Positions 1 through 8,161 are shown, counted from the first letter of the stretch. The stretch: 48,254 nucleotides of DNA from an uncultured Verrucomicrobiales bacterium (GCA_913041895.1 CAJWKQ010000003.1:1-48254); one strand, 5' to 3'. Notes: generated by a model not told the origin, from the sequence alone. A program made the numbers and translations.

Positions 1-132
1 CACATTATGCTCTATGCGGATGGTCATGCCGCTGAATTTGTATTTCCCCCAACAGACAAGATGCTGAAATGGATAGTTCCTCCTCCTCATGGAAATATGC
101 CTGAACCAGACCCTGATTATATCTGGTGGTAA
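1..132 (+). CDS. C-terminal end of a DUF1559 / H-X9-DG prepilin-type protein (partial)
   Basis: Frame 1 is open from the window edge to a TAA at 130-132 and gives 43 residues beginning HIMLYADGHA. The LYADGHA stretch matches the Asp-Gly end of the H-X9-DG motif found near the C-terminus of DUF1559 proteins. These are abundant in Planctomycetes and Verrucomicrobia and carry an N-terminal prepilin-type cleavage/methylation signal, so they are probably pseudopilin-like envelope proteins. The tail is proline-rich and ends IWW. The gene is cut by the window start, so the N-terminus cannot be checked. The family call rests on one short motif and lineage context. Confidence 0.6.
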   Translation, partial: HIMLYADGHAAEFVFPPTDKMLKWIVPPPHGNMPEPDPDYIWW

Positions 133-179
133 GATATATTTTTCTATCCATTCTATAGTTTTCTATTTTATTATGCAGC

Positions 180-1700
180 ATGCTCTCCAAGGTTCATGCT
201 GCGGCTCTCTATGGCGTTGAATCCGTACCCGTTGAGGTAGAAGTTCATGTGGGGCCCGGAGAAGAGCGTATTGTCATCGTGGGATTACCCGATGCGGCAG
301 TTCGCGAATCAATTGAACGGGTTTCCACGGCTCTGACTAATTCCGGGTTTGGCCTCCCTCCCGGTAAAACAACAATCAATCTTGCCCCAGCCGATTTACG
401 TAAGGAGGGTCCCAGTTTCGATCTGGCCATTGCACTCGCTTGGTTGATGGCAAGTGAACAGGTAATCAATGATCGAGCTGATGAATTTTTACTGATTGGA
501 GAACTAGCACTCACCGGAAAAGTGCGAAAGATAAAAGGGGTTCTACCCATTGCCCTCACCGCACGATCCGAAGGGCACCGAGGGCTGTTAGTTCCAGCAG
601 GGAATGCAGCCGAAGCAGCGGTGGTAGAAGGGCTTGAAGTAATTCCTTTGCAATCACTTCGTGAAGCGGCCGATTTTTTGAGCGGGAGTTCGCCCATTAC
701 ACCGACACGAATTAATCCCAAGACATTGTTTGAACAATCGGCGAAGACGAGTGAAGATTTATGCGAGGTAAAGGGACAGGAAACAGTGAAACGCGCTCTA
801 GAAATCTCAGCTGCCGGCGGACATAACCTTATCCTGATTGGCCCTCCCGGAACCGGCAAAAGCATGCTAGCTAAAAGGCTCCGTTCCATTCTGCCACCTC
901 TCACTCTTGATGAGTCACTCGAAACAACCCGAATACATAGCGTAGCCGGGCTGCTAGAACCCAATCAGGCACTCGTTACTCAAAGACCATTTCGGTCCCC
1001 ACACCATACTGCCAGTGATGCAGGCTTGCTTGGAGGTAATGTCCGGCCCTCGCCGGGAGAAATTTCGCTTTCGCATCACGGAGTATTATTTCTGGATGAG
1101 TTGCCTGAATTTCGACGTAGCGTACTCGAAACAATGCGCCAGCCATTGGAAGATGGACGCGTCACTATTAGCCGTGCGGCAGGCACCATGACTTTCCCTT
1201 CAGAATTCATGCTGGTAGCAGCAATGAATCCTACCCCGGATGGGAAAACTCCAAGTGAAAGCAACTCGACCCCTCGTGAGATTCAAAATTATCTGGGGCG
1301 CATTTCTGGCCCATTACTTGACCGAATTGATTTACACGTGGAGGTTCCACCGGTTGAATTTAGGGAAATGAATTCCGCAAACGGTGGAGAAACCAGTGCG
1401 GTTATTCGCGAACGCGTTTTGAAGGCACGTCGCATTCAGAATCTCCGATGGAATGGCTCACCGACTTGCAATGCCCGAATGCAGCCACGTGATTTACAAG
1501 CATGGTGTGCTATGGATGACACAACGCAGGACTTACTACGAAGAGCCATGGAAGAACTAGAACTTAGTGCCAGAGCCTATGATCGGATATTAAAAGTGTC
1601 GCGAACGATTGCTGACTTGGCCGATTCTCAAACCCTTACAACGGAGCATGTCTCCGAAGCTATTCAATATCGGACTCTAGATCGGCAAATTTGGACCTAA
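180..1700 (+). CDS. yifB: YifB/ComM family Mg-chelatase-like AAA+ ATPase
   Basis: This 506-residue protein has the full layout of the YifB/ComM family. An N-terminal ChlI-like domain covers roughly residues 20-140. The AAA+ core has a Walker A motif GPPGTGKS near residue 221 and a Walker B region GVLFLDELPEF near 301-311, and a C-terminal Mg-chelatase-type helical domain covers about 400-500. Length is normal for the family. In naturally transformable bacteria ComM is a hexameric helicase that promotes branch migration during integration of incoming DNA. In other bacteria the role is less clear. The ATG at 180 begins the family-typical MLSKVHAAALYGVE. The gene stands alone, 47 bases after the preceding stop, and no competence gene is visible nearby. 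Confidence 0.93.
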   Translation: MLSKVHAAALYGVESVPVEVEVHVGPGEERIVIVGLPDAAVRESIERVSTALTNSGFGLPPGKTTINLAPADLRKEGPSFDLAIALAWLMASEQVINDRADEFLLIGELALTGKVRKIKGVLPIALTARSEGHRGLLVPAGNAAEAAVVEGLEVIPLQSLREAADFLSGSSPITPTRINPKTLFEQSAKTSEDLCEVKGQETVKRALEISAAGGHNLILIGPPGTGKSMLAKRLRSILPPLTLDESLETTRIHSVAGLLEPNQALVTQRPFRSPHHTASDAGLLGGNVRPSPGEISLSHHGVLFLDELPEFRRSVLETMRQPLEDGRVTISRAAGTMTFPSEFMLVAAMNPTPDGKTPSESNSTPREIQNYLGRISGPLLDRIDLHVEVPPVEFREMNSANGGETSAVIRERVLKARRIQNLRWNGSPTCNARMQPRDLQAWCAMDDTTQDLLRRAMEELELSARAYDRILKVSRTIADLADSQTLTTEHVSEAIQYRTLDRQIWT

Positions 1701-1846
1701 CCATCGATTCAATCAATTTTCTTCCGCCGATTATCGATTGGCCAAGATGAAGTCCTTTACCCTATTCTTTAGCTCGACAAAGGATACAATGATGTTCCTC
1801 TAAAACACCGAGTTTAAGTAAACAAAATACCAGACGCCCCGAATCG

Positions 1847-2431
1847 ATGGATTGCCAATTAACCAAACCGAATGAGCCTGAGAAATACGAGCCAAGCGAA
1901 GGAGACATAGTTTTTCAGGCTTTGCCTCTTGAAGATGATTTAATTCAGGCGATTGAAGGCGTTACAGAATCAAACTACTCACATGTGGGGGTACTGCTCA
2001 AGCGTGATAGAGAATGGACTGTGATTGAAGCTAGCCGCCCTGGTGTGATTTACACACCATTTGATGAATGGAAGGTCAAGGGACGGGACGGGCGCTGGGC
2101 AGCTTATCGCCTCAAGGCAGCATATCAGCGCCATATTTCACAATTTTTGAGAGACCTACAGCAACATATAGGCAAGCCATATGATTTCAAATATGAACTC
2201 ACTGAAGACAAGCTATACTGTTCAGAATTGGTCTATCATGCCTGGAAGAGTTCCACAGGACGGGAGATGGGTGAACTCAAGAAAGTAGGCGAGTTAAACT
2301 GGAAACCATACAGGGAGATAATCGAGAAATATAATGAGGCACCGGTACCTGTAGAGCGGCAAGTGATCAGCCCGATTGAACTTTCAAAAGCAGATCAGTT
2401 GGAGAAGATTTACGACCACGGACTAGACTAA
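1847..2431 (+). CDS. YiiX/YebB-like permuted NlpC/P60-type cysteine hydrolase
   Basis: This 194-residue protein has the two marks of the circularly permuted papain-like (YiiX) family. A histidine motif YSHVGVLL puts His46 before the cysteine, and the later motif YCSELVYHAW puts Cys125 next to Glu127. In this family the order of catalytic residues is reversed relative to ordinary NlpC/P60 peptidases. Members hydrolyse amide or ester bonds in peptides or lipids, and the true substrate here is unknown. There is no signal peptide, so it is probably cytoplasmic. Its stop codon shares a base with the ATG of the ATP-grasp gene (TAATG), which implies translational coupling and a shared pathway. The 146 bases upstream hold no other gene that I can see. 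Confidence 0.85.
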   Translation: MDCQLTKPNEPEKYEPSEGDIVFQALPLEDDLIQAIEGVTESNYSHVGVLLKRDREWTVIEASRPGVIYTPFDEWKVKGRDGRWAAYRLKAAYQRHISQFLRDLQQHIGKPYDFKYELTEDKLYCSELVYHAWKSSTGREMGELKKVGELNWKPYREIIEKYNEAPVPVERQVISPIELSKADQLEKIYDHGLD

Positions 2432-3804
2432 TGAATAATAAAACAACAGGAAGAGCCATCGTCACTTTCGCACGCGGCTGGCAAACGCTGGTTGCCGTCC
2501 GCAGCCTAGGACGCCGCGGCGTAGAAGTAATCACGGGCGATCAATACTCTATGACACCCGGATCTCTTTCCAAGTACAGTACTGGTAAATTCAAATATCC
2601 AGACCCCGAGAAGGACCCCTCAGGTTTTCTTGATGCACTGGAAAAGGTAGTAATCGAAAACAAGCCAGAAGATGGTCGGCCATACGTATTGTTACCCATT
2701 CACAAAGAGAGCTATCTTATCGCCAAATACCGTGAACGATTTGAACAGCACATTGCACTGGCACTGCCGGGCATTGAGCAGATCATGCAGGTTCACAATA
2801 AGGGCACACTGGCTGCGTATGCACAGAAGACAGGCCTACCGATGCCGTGTACATGGATTCCTGAAACAGTCGATGCATTCCACAAAAAACTCCAAGAAAT
2901 GACGGTGCCCGCGTTTGTAAAAATCCGCGAGTCATCATCTGGGGTGGGCATTGACAAGGTGAACACGCACGAAGAACTGGAACATACATTCCTAAAATTT
3001 ATCGACCAATTTGACCTGAAATCTGGTGATCTACCGATTATCCAGTCTCTCGTGCCCGGCGATGATTATTGTGTCACCACCCTGTTTAATCGCGGCAAGC
3101 TCGAGGCGTGCATGACCTATCGCAACCTTCGGACATATCCTGTGAAAACCGGCCCGGGGGCATTGAGAGAAACAGTGGAAGCGCCCGCGATGGAAAAAAT
3201 CGCCGGCGAGGTGCTGGGACCATTGGATTGGCATGGCGTGGCTGAGCTGGATTTTCGTTGGGATGGTAATGCCGAATCACCGCCGCACCTCATTGAGGTC
3301 AACCCTCGTTTTTGGGGCGGTCTCATTCAAGCGGTTGAATCCGGCTGGGATTACCCGTGGCTCGTCTTTCAGCTCGCCGCTACCAGCACGGTGGACCTTG
3401 ACACTGAACGTCGCACTGACGTGAAAACTGAAATACCCATGCTCGCCTTCCTGTCCACACTCAATGAGCTTTCCCATAGCGAAGCGGGACATGCTGCACT
3501 GAAAGACGGCTGGGAAAGCGCGAAGGACGAATTTCACGATGGCTCGAAGAGAGCTGGACTCAAGGCTTTACTAAAGGGATTAAAAACCGGTCTGGACCCC
3601 AAGGCCCGTCTAGCAGAAGCCCGGCGCGTGCTTGGCGACCACAAGCATAATGTGTATGACATACTTTCCAAGGAAGATCCCGGCCCTGCACTAGGCATCT
3701 TTTTTCCGCTCGCCGTTTTCCTCAAGCACGGCAAGGTCAACATTGACCTGATCACTGGTGAAGGAGCCCCCAGCGATGATGACAAAACCGACGGCAAACC
3801 CTGA
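2431..3804 (+). CDS. ATP-grasp domain carboxylate-amine ligase
   Basis: This 457-residue protein is of the ATP-grasp superfamily, which joins a carboxylate to an amine or thiol through an acyl-phosphate. The best signature is the C-terminal metal-binding segment EVNPRFWGG near residue 289, typical of the carbamoyl-phosphate synthetase-like group that forms peptide bonds. The GRAIVTFARGWQTLVAVRSLGRRG start resembles a Rossmann-like preATP-grasp domain. About 140 residues follow the ATP-grasp core, an extension whose role I cannot assign. The gene is coupled to the YiiX-like gene upstream (1-base overlap) and to the peptidase C26 gene downstream (29-base overlap). The trio plausibly makes and processes a small peptide or amide-linked compound, but the substrates are unknown. 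Confidence 0.85.
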   Translation: MNNKTTGRAIVTFARGWQTLVAVRSLGRRGVEVITGDQYSMTPGSLSKYSTGKFKYPDPEKDPSGFLDALEKVVIENKPEDGRPYVLLPIHKESYLIAKYRERFEQHIALALPGIEQIMQVHNKGTLAAYAQKTGLPMPCTWIPETVDAFHKKLQEMTVPAFVKIRESSSGVGIDKVNTHEELEHTFLKFIDQFDLKSGDLPIIQSLVPGDDYCVTTLFNRGKLEACMTYRNLRTYPVKTGPGALRETVEAPAMEKIAGEVLGPLDWHGVAELDFRWDGNAESPPHLIEVNPRFWGGLIQAVESGWDYPWLVFQLAATSTVDLDTERRTDVKTEIPMLAFLSTLNELSHSEAGHAALKDGWESAKDEFHDGSKRAGLKALLKGLKTGLDPKARLAEARRVLGDHKHNVYDILSKEDPGPALGIFFPLAVFLKHGKVNIDLITGEGAPSDDDKTDGKP

Positions 3805-4621
3805 AATCTTACCTAAAACGACTCGGTGCTGGCCACGCCGACTGGTCCTTTCCACCTGTTTATTGTTTATGGCCTATTTCCTGGGCTACCGCGTCCTTGT
3901 TCCCATGGGAGTGGACAGTTGGATGCAATACCGCTTGCCTGCTAATGCACCGCGGATCGCCTTTTCGCCCAACGACACTTGGCTGGAAGAACTAGGTGCG
4001 AATGAAGCATACAAGATTGCACTCGCCCGAGCAGGCGGGCGGCTAGTGGAAATACAGCCCAGCGACACTAGCGCAAATCCACAGCGCATCGCCACATGGT
4101 TGGAGCAAAACAAAATCTCCGGCGTGCTGCTCGCTGGTGGAGGAGACGTGGACCCGCGTCTTTATGGCGGCGACCCATCACAAGCCTCCTCTGTTAACCG
4201 CGCACGCGATGACTTTGAAATAGCGCTCATCAAAGTAGCCGAGGACAAACAGCTACCAATTCTAGGCATCTGCCGTGGCTGCCAAATACTCAATGTCGCC
4301 CATAACGGCACACTACAAAAACTGAAGGACGATCGCCATTTCAGTATTTCTGGACACGCAGCCGACCTGTCCAAAGGCAGTCGACTTGCCCAAATCATGG
4401 ACAGCACACACCTTGAGCATGTGGGCAGCTACCATCAACAGGCAGCCCAAGAGCTAGGTAACAACCTGCGTGTGAGCGCCATTGGCCCCGATGGGATCAT
4501 CGAAGCCATTGAGAGCACCGGCCCGGGGTGGGTGGTGGCGGTACAATGGCATCCCGAATTGGAAATAAGTGACCCCAAACAGGAAGCGCTATTACGCGCA
4601 TTCGTCCGGGCAGCTAAGTGA
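3776..4621 (+). CDS. Membrane-anchored peptidase C26 / gamma-glutamyl hydrolase-like class I amidotransferase
   Basis: This is a class I glutamine-amidotransferase fold of the gamma-glutamyl-GABA hydrolase (PuuD, peptidase C26) type. It shows GGGDVDPRLYGG, the nucleophile elbow GICRGCQ with Cys166, and the His-Glu pair in QWHPELE near residues 258-260. A basic N-terminus and one hydrophobic helix (about residues 22-42) suggest an N-in anchor with the catalytic domain outside the membrane, which is unusual for PuuD-like enzymes. The ORF track opens at GTG 3758. I prefer ATG 3776 because AAGGAG at 3761-3766 sits 9 bases before it. It overlaps the ATP-grasp gene by 29 bases. It may cleave gamma-glutamyl or similar amides formed by the upstream ligase. 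Confidence 0.82.
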   Translation: MMTKPTANPEILPKTTRCWPRRLVLSTCLLFMAYFLGYRVLVPMGVDSWMQYRLPANAPRIAFSPNDTWLEELGANEAYKIALARAGGRLVEIQPSDTSANPQRIATWLEQNKISGVLLAGGGDVDPRLYGGDPSQASSVNRARDDFEIALIKVAEDKQLPILGICRGCQILNVAHNGTLQKLKDDRHFSISGHAADLSKGSRLAQIMDSTHLEHVGSYHQQAAQELGNNLRVSAIGPDGIIEAIESTGPGWVVAVQWHPELEISDPKQEALLRAFVRAAK

Positions 4622-4628
4622 TGTGATC

Positions 4629-5729
4629 TTATAACGTCAGTGGAGAGCACTGCACCCCGTGAGCCTCAGCAACTGCCGAACAAGTTACTAGACCATTAAT
4701 TACGTTAATGCCCCCTTCAAGCTCGGGCTTGGCTCCACATGCACCAGCGAGACCACGATCAGCAATAAGCTCCACATATGGAAAAGTAACATTTGTGAGT
4801 GCTTGAGTAGCAGTCCGAGCATAGGCACCTGGCATATTGGCCACACAATAATGTGTGACTCCTTCTTCCACATATACCGGATCATGATGGGTCGTGGGCC
4901 GACTGGTCTCGGCACATCCCCCTTGATCAATGGCGATATCGACTAAGACACTCCCCGGGCGCATGACTTGGAGCATCTGACGAGTAATAAGCCGGGGTGC
5001 CTTGGCCCCAGGCACAAGTACTGCCCCAATAAGCAGATCTACACGCGGAAGCAGCTCCATCAGATGTGCCTGATCTGAGTAGAGTGTATGTGCCGAATGC
5101 AAGGTGATGTCCAGAAAGCGCATGCGCTCGACATCCACCTCCAAAATGGTGACGTCCGCCCCTAGACCTGTAGCCATGCGGGCAGCATTAACTCCACTGA
5201 CACCTCCCCCTAAAACCACCACCTTACCAGGTAAAACACCAGGCACGCCACCCAGCAAAATCCCACTCCCTCGGTGATGTTTTGCCAAATAGTAGCCACC
5301 AACGATAACAGACATACGACCAGCAATTTCACTCATCGGCTCCAATAAAGGTAACCTCCCTTGAACCTCAATGGTCTCGTAAGCTATAGCTGTACACTGC
5401 CGATCAATCAAAGATTGGGTTAACTGCGGGGAAGGGGCCAGATGGAGATAGGTGAATAGTATTTGGCCCGATTTCAACATTTGAACTTCCTCAGACTGTG
5501 GTTCTTTTACTTTCACAATGAGTTCGGCCTCAGCGAAGATGTCATCGGGATTTTCAAACAACACAGCCCCGGCATCCGAATAGTCTGCATCCGGGTAACC
5601 ACTCCCCTTTCCAGCACCAACTTCCACAATAACTCGGTGGCCACGCTGGGAAAGCTGGTATGCAGCAGAGGGTAAAAGACCAACACGATGCTCATCAGCC
5701 TTAACTTCTCGAGGTACTCCAATTATCAT
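4629..5729 (-). CDS. ald: Alanine dehydrogenase
   Basis: This 366-residue protein matches alanine dehydrogenase along its length: the start [20 protein letters not shown], Lys75 in IVKVKEPQ, catalytic His96 in YLHLAPSP, the NAD-binding GGGVSG near 174-179, and the DIAIDQGG and [14 protein letters not shown] segments. It interconverts L-alanine and pyruvate plus ammonia using NAD, in the cytoplasm. The ATG at 5729 gives the canonical N-terminus. It is the last gene of a minus-strand run (exonuclease, PAP2, ald), with a 39-base gap after the PAP2 gene. Its stop lies 7 bases from the end of the convergent C26 gene, and I see no hairpin terminator between them. Confidence 0.96.
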   Translation of the reverse strand: MIIGVPREVKADEHRVGLLPSAAYQLSQRGHRVIVEVGAGKGSGYPDADYSDAGAVLFENPDDIFAEAELIVKVKEPQSEEVQMLKSGQILFTYLHLAPSPQLTQSLIDRQCTAIAYETIEVQGRLPLLEPMSEIAGRMSVIVGGYYLAKHHRGSGILLGGVPGVLPGKVVVLGGGVSGVNAARMATGLGADVTILEVDVERMRFLDITLHSAHTLYSDQAHLMELLPRVDLLIGAVLVPGAKAPRLITRQMLQVMRPGSVLVDIAIDQGGCAETSRPTTHHDPVYVEEGVTHYCVANMPGAYARTATQALTNVTFPYVELIADRGLAGACGAKPELEGGINVINGLVTCSAVAEAHGVQCSPLTL

Positions 5730-5768
5730 ACGCCTGTACTAGGGGTTTAAAGAGTTACATTAAATCCT

Positions 5769-6749
5769 CTATCCTTCAAGAGGCGCGTGCGCAGGTTTCT
5801 GCCCTTGTGCGTCACACTCAGCTTCCACCTCCGCACACAGCCGAGACACCGTAAACCAACGCATCAGCCACCAGCACCCCAATGCCAGAATGATTCCGGC
5901 AACTAGATCTACCCCGTAGTGGTAACGAAGATAGACGGTTGAAATCCACAGACCAATAGTAGGTGCCAATACCCACCAGAAATGATTGCGCCGGTATTGG
6001 AAGTCAAACATAAGCAAGTAGAGTGATGCAGCCATATGAATACTGGGAAACACATCCACCCCATTGGAGCGCTGAACAATAAAGGCACCTCCCACATCAG
6101 TAAGCCATCCTCCCTGACGCTGACCCAATTGATCAAATGGCCCAACTGCCGGCATGAGAATATACCCCACGTATCCCAAGGCATAAATCAATCCAAACCC
6201 CACGACGGCGTACCGAAACCTCTTGAGATCAGTTATTAGATAATAAAGGAGTCCTCCCACTATGTAATAGAAGAAAAAGAAATAACACGCCATTAACAGG
6301 TCGCTTGTCCAATTAGGCAAATTCAAGGTCATCAGTTTGGAAGGAAAATCACCCAACAAGAGAACATCCCAGCGTTTTAGAATTGTATCCTGCTGCCAAA
6401 TCAGGGACTCCAATCCCTCCGGGTTGTACATCATTGGTACGGCAGTGCTTAATGAAAAATAACACAGCCCACTAATGGTCAGTGTTAACAGCATCCTGCA
6501 ACGCCAGCGGACAGGAGAAGGCCTTAATTGGCACCATCCAATAACCCACAGGAGTGAAAGTAGGTAAAGCAAGAACAGGATGGAATTGGGTTGATCAAAT
6601 CCTGCCGCGAAGCCCACTCGCAAACAAGCGGCCCCTGCAAACAACATGAGTACCATTTCATGGGGCAGCACATGCCAACGATCAGGGAATTTGATCGATC
6701 CCTGCAAAAGCTCTTCCCACTGCCTTCGATTTCCCGGTGTTGAGGACAT
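5769..6749 (-). CDS. PAP2-superfamily integral membrane phosphatase/phosphotransferase (Aur1/Ipt1-like)
   Basis: This 326-residue protein has several hydrophobic segments and the PAP2 active-site motifs. FPSIHMA is the C2-type PSxH motif and YLRYHYGVDLVAG is the C3-type motif with the catalytic His and Asp. The spacing and the GPFDQLGQ loop resemble the inositolphosphotransferase-like Aur1/Ipt1 branch more than short PgpB phosphatases. It probably acts on a phospholipid or prenyl-phosphate head group at the membrane, with the substrate unknown. It is transcribed from the same strand as the exonuclease (79-base gap) and ald (39-base gap), with no obvious functional link. The ATG at 6749 begins MSSTPGNRRQW, and the first hydrophobic segment begins near residue 30. 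Confidence 0.84.
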   Translation of the reverse strand: MSSTPGNRRQWEELLQGSIKFPDRWHVLPHEMVLMLFAGAACLRVGFAAGFDQPNSILFLLYLLSLLWVIGWCQLRPSPVRWRCRMLLTLTISGLCYFSLSTAVPMMYNPEGLESLIWQQDTILKRWDVLLLGDFPSKLMTLNLPNWTSDLLMACYFFFFYYIVGGLLYYLITDLKRFRYAVVGFGLIYALGYVGYILMPAVGPFDQLGQRQGGWLTDVGGAFIVQRSNGVDVFPSIHMAASLYLLMFDFQYRRNHFWWVLAPTIGLWISTVYLRYHYGVDLVAGIILALGCWWLMRWFTVSRLCAEVEAECDAQGQKPAHAPLEG

Positions 6750-6828
6750 TACACAACTAATTTGGGCAACGCGCTATAGGGATTATTATAGAAACACACA
6801 ACCCGTTGTAACTCAAGATCAACTCTGC

Positions 6829-7542
6829 TTATTTTACTCCAGCCAAGCGCTCTTCCCAAATTTGATAGAGCCGCGTTGTAGCCACAACATCCCTGACACA
6901 GTAATCCGCAATCTCTTGGAATCGACCAGCCTGCATCAAATCATTTATATCCATGCCGGTTACTCCCTCAGCCTTTGGAGAAGGGATTCCAAAGGCCTTA
7001 CAGTAAAAGTCTAGATTAAAACGCCGGGCAGCCCCTCCCCAACCTCCAACATTATAAAAAGTAAGCTGATCGGCTAAATCACAATGAGGTTGAGTCTGAA
7101 AGCGATACCCAAGCCAATCCTTTCGAGTCACGGGCACATCGAGAACTGCTGAACGCAAGTACAGAAAAGGCACATCAAAGCCACGACCATTAAAAGTACA
7201 AATCCTATCATACTTCGCCGCCAGTTCCCAGAACCGCACAAGTAACTCTGATTCATCCATGCAAGGAAGATACTCAATAGGATCAGTTGGCCCCTCTTCA
7301 AAATCATCTGCCAGATAGAGCACTTTCCCCCGCCCACTTTCAGAATTAATCATGCAAATACAGACACACTGAGCCGTAAACGGCCAAAGGTTAAACTGAC
7401 CTGTAATTTCCTCCCTTTTACGTTCTTTTTCAGCCTGATCCAAAAGATTCTCAGCAGGTCGATAAAGGTACTCTATCTGCGCATCATCTAGATCTTCTTT
7501 AGGGAGAGCCGAAGTTTCGATATCAAACACCAAACAGGACAT
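6829..7542 (-). CDS. PolB-like 3'-5' exonuclease (DEDDy, ribonuclease H-like fold)
   Basis: This 237-residue protein shows the three exonuclease motifs of the DEDD superfamily. Exo I is LVFDIETSALP at the N-terminus, Exo II is FNGRGFDVPFLYLR, and Exo III is YCVRDVVATTRLYQIW, where the spacing to the Asp suits a DEDDy enzyme. It resembles the predicted exonucleases related to family B DNA polymerase proofreading domains (PF10108 type). These probably trim or proofread DNA or RNA in the cytoplasm. The ATG at 7542 puts the first catalytic motif a few residues from the N-terminus, as expected. It heads the minus-strand run to PAP2 and ald. The terminator of the histone-like gene lies just upstream, so it likely has its own promoter. 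Confidence 0.88.
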   Translation of the reverse strand: MSCLVFDIETSALPKEDLDDAQIEYLYRPAENLLDQAEKERKREEITGQFNLWPFTAQCVCICMINSESGRGKVLYLADDFEEGPTDPIEYLPCMDESELLVRFWELAAKYDRICTFNGRGFDVPFLYLRSAVLDVPVTRKDWLGYRFQTQPHCDLADQLTFYNVGGWGGAARRFNLDFYCKAFGIPSPKAEGVTGMDINDLMQAGRFQEIADYCVRDVVATTRLYQIWEERLAGVK

Positions 7543-7586
7543 GCCTTACGTTGGGCTTTCAGCCCTGAAAATCAACGCGGAAACAC

Positions 7587-7613
7587 AAAAAAAGCGGCGG
7601 GTAACCCCGCCGC
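7587..7613 (-). terminator. Rho-independent terminator of the histone-like gene
   Basis: On the minus strand the sequence forms an 8-bp all-GC stem, GCGGCGGG paired with CCCGCCGC around a 4-base loop, followed at once by seven T residues. It lies 31 bases past the stop codon of the Lys-rich protein gene. It is one of only two textbook terminators that I found in the window. Confidence 0.93.
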
Positions 7614-7644
7614 CGTGTGGAAATAGTCTGAACTAAAAAGGAGA

Positions 7645-7974
7645 CTACTTCTTCTTGGCTTTTTTCTTAGCAGCCTTCTTCTTAGCAGGCTTCTTCTTAG
7701 CAGCCTTCTTCTTCTTAGCAGGCTTCTTCTTAGCAGCCTTCTTCTTCTTAGCTGGCTTCTTCTTAGCAGCTTTTTTCTTCTTAGCAGGCTTCTTCTTAGC
7801 AGCCTTCTTCTTCTTAGCAGCCTTCTTCTTCTTAGCAGGCTTCTTCTTAGCAGCCTTCTTTTTCTTTGCCGGCTTACGCTTAGCAGGCTTCTTCTTAGCA
7901 GCCTTACGCTTAGCAGGTTTCTTCTTAGCTGCCTTGCGCTTGGCAGGTTTCTTCTTAGCTTTTTTCTTGGCCAT
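7645..7974 (-). CDS. Lys/Ala/Pro-repeat histone H1-like DNA-binding protein
   Basis: This 109-residue protein is made almost wholly of Lys, Ala and Pro with a few Arg. It begins MAKKKAKKKPAKRKAAKKKP and repeats units such as KKAAKKKPAKK. Such proteins resemble the C-terminal tail of eukaryotic histone H1 and bacterial Hc1/Hc2-like proteins, and they bind and compact DNA without a folded domain. The ORF track opens at 8088, but the ATG at 7974 is clearly the start, because AAGGAGGTG lies 9 bases before it. Arg occurs only in the N-terminal repeats and the C-terminal units are pure Lys, which suggests expansion by slippage. It has its own leader and terminator and is divergent from mutS. High expression is likely from the RBS and terminator strength. 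Confidence 0.9.
   Translation of the reverse strand: MAKKKAKKKPAKRKAAKKKPAKRKAAKKKPAKRKPAKKKKAAKKKPAKKKKAAKKKKAAKKKPAKKKKAAKKKPAKKKKAAKKKPAKKKKAAKKKPAKKKAAKKKAKKK
7655..7970 (-). repeat. In-frame tandem repeat (about 33 bp, KKAAKKKPAKK-type units)
   Basis: The coding region of the histone-like gene is a direct repeat of roughly 33 bp, for example AGCAGGCTTCTTCTTAGCAG on the plus strand. The copies near the 3' end of the gene are almost identical at DNA level, including third positions. The 5' copies diverge (ACGCTTAGCAGG) and encode Arg. The near-identity suggests recent expansion, and copy number may vary between strains. Confidence 0.9.
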
Positions 7975-7983
7975 AGAAGTGTA

Positions 7984-7992
7984 CACCTCCTT
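7984..7992 (-). promoter_or_regulatory. Strong Shine-Dalgarno site of the histone-like gene
   Basis: The minus-strand sequence AAGGAGGTG is a near-perfect match to the anti-Shine-Dalgarno and lies 9 bases before ATG 7974. It decides the start against the longer ORF that opens at 8088. Confidence 0.9.
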
Positions 7993-7995
7993 CTT

Positions 7996-8037
7996 AGGGT
8001 TATCGTCGGATCGCACGTATGCGATTCGCCCAACCCT
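7996..8037 (-). promoter_or_regulatory. Structured 5' leader of the histone-like gene
   Basis: Two nested inverted repeats lie directly upstream of the Shine-Dalgarno site. The outer arms are AGGGTT and AACCCT (7996-8001, 8032-8037). The inner arms are ATCGCA and TGCGAT around a 4-base loop (8010-8015, 8020-8025). In RNA this would give a two-part hairpin ending about 3 bases from the ribosome-binding site. It could control translation, stabilise the mRNA or be a palindromic protein-binding site. The sequence alone cannot choose between these. Confidence 0.5.
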
Positions 8038-8132
8038 ATACACTAATTTAGTAGTGTTTGCATAGTTTTTTTTTAAGCTCTTTAACAAAAATGTTCACAC
8101 GTTCTACACAGTGAAATATTTTCTCTTCGCGA

Positions 8133-8143
8133 TTTTTTTTTTT
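8133..8143 (+). repeat. T11 homopolymer just upstream of mutS
   Basis: An uninterrupted run of eleven T residues ends 18 bases before the preferred mutS ATG (8162). A second run of nine T lies at 8066-8074. Homopolymers this long are prone to slippage, and these fall in the likely promoter or 5' leader of mutS. Confidence 0.9.
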
Positions 8144-8161
8144 CACGATAGCTTTTTGAAG

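Noticed and set aside
245-964. Minus-strand 239-residue ORF inside yifB
   Set aside because: It lies wholly inside a well-conserved gene, with low-complexity Ser/Arg composition typical of antisense frames.
1701-1846. Repeated ATCGAT motifs before the YiiX-like gene
   Set aside because: They are short palindromes at irregular spacing, not enough to call an operator.
7572-8033. Minus-strand 153-residue Arg/Leu-rich ORF
   Set aside because: It is another frame of the same repeat, and it runs through the terminator hairpin.
7655-8065. Plus-strand 136-residue ORF of FFLAG-type hydrophobic repeats
   Set aside because: It is the antisense of the Lys-rich tandem repeat. The minus strand has a perfect RBS, start and terminator, and the plus frame has none.
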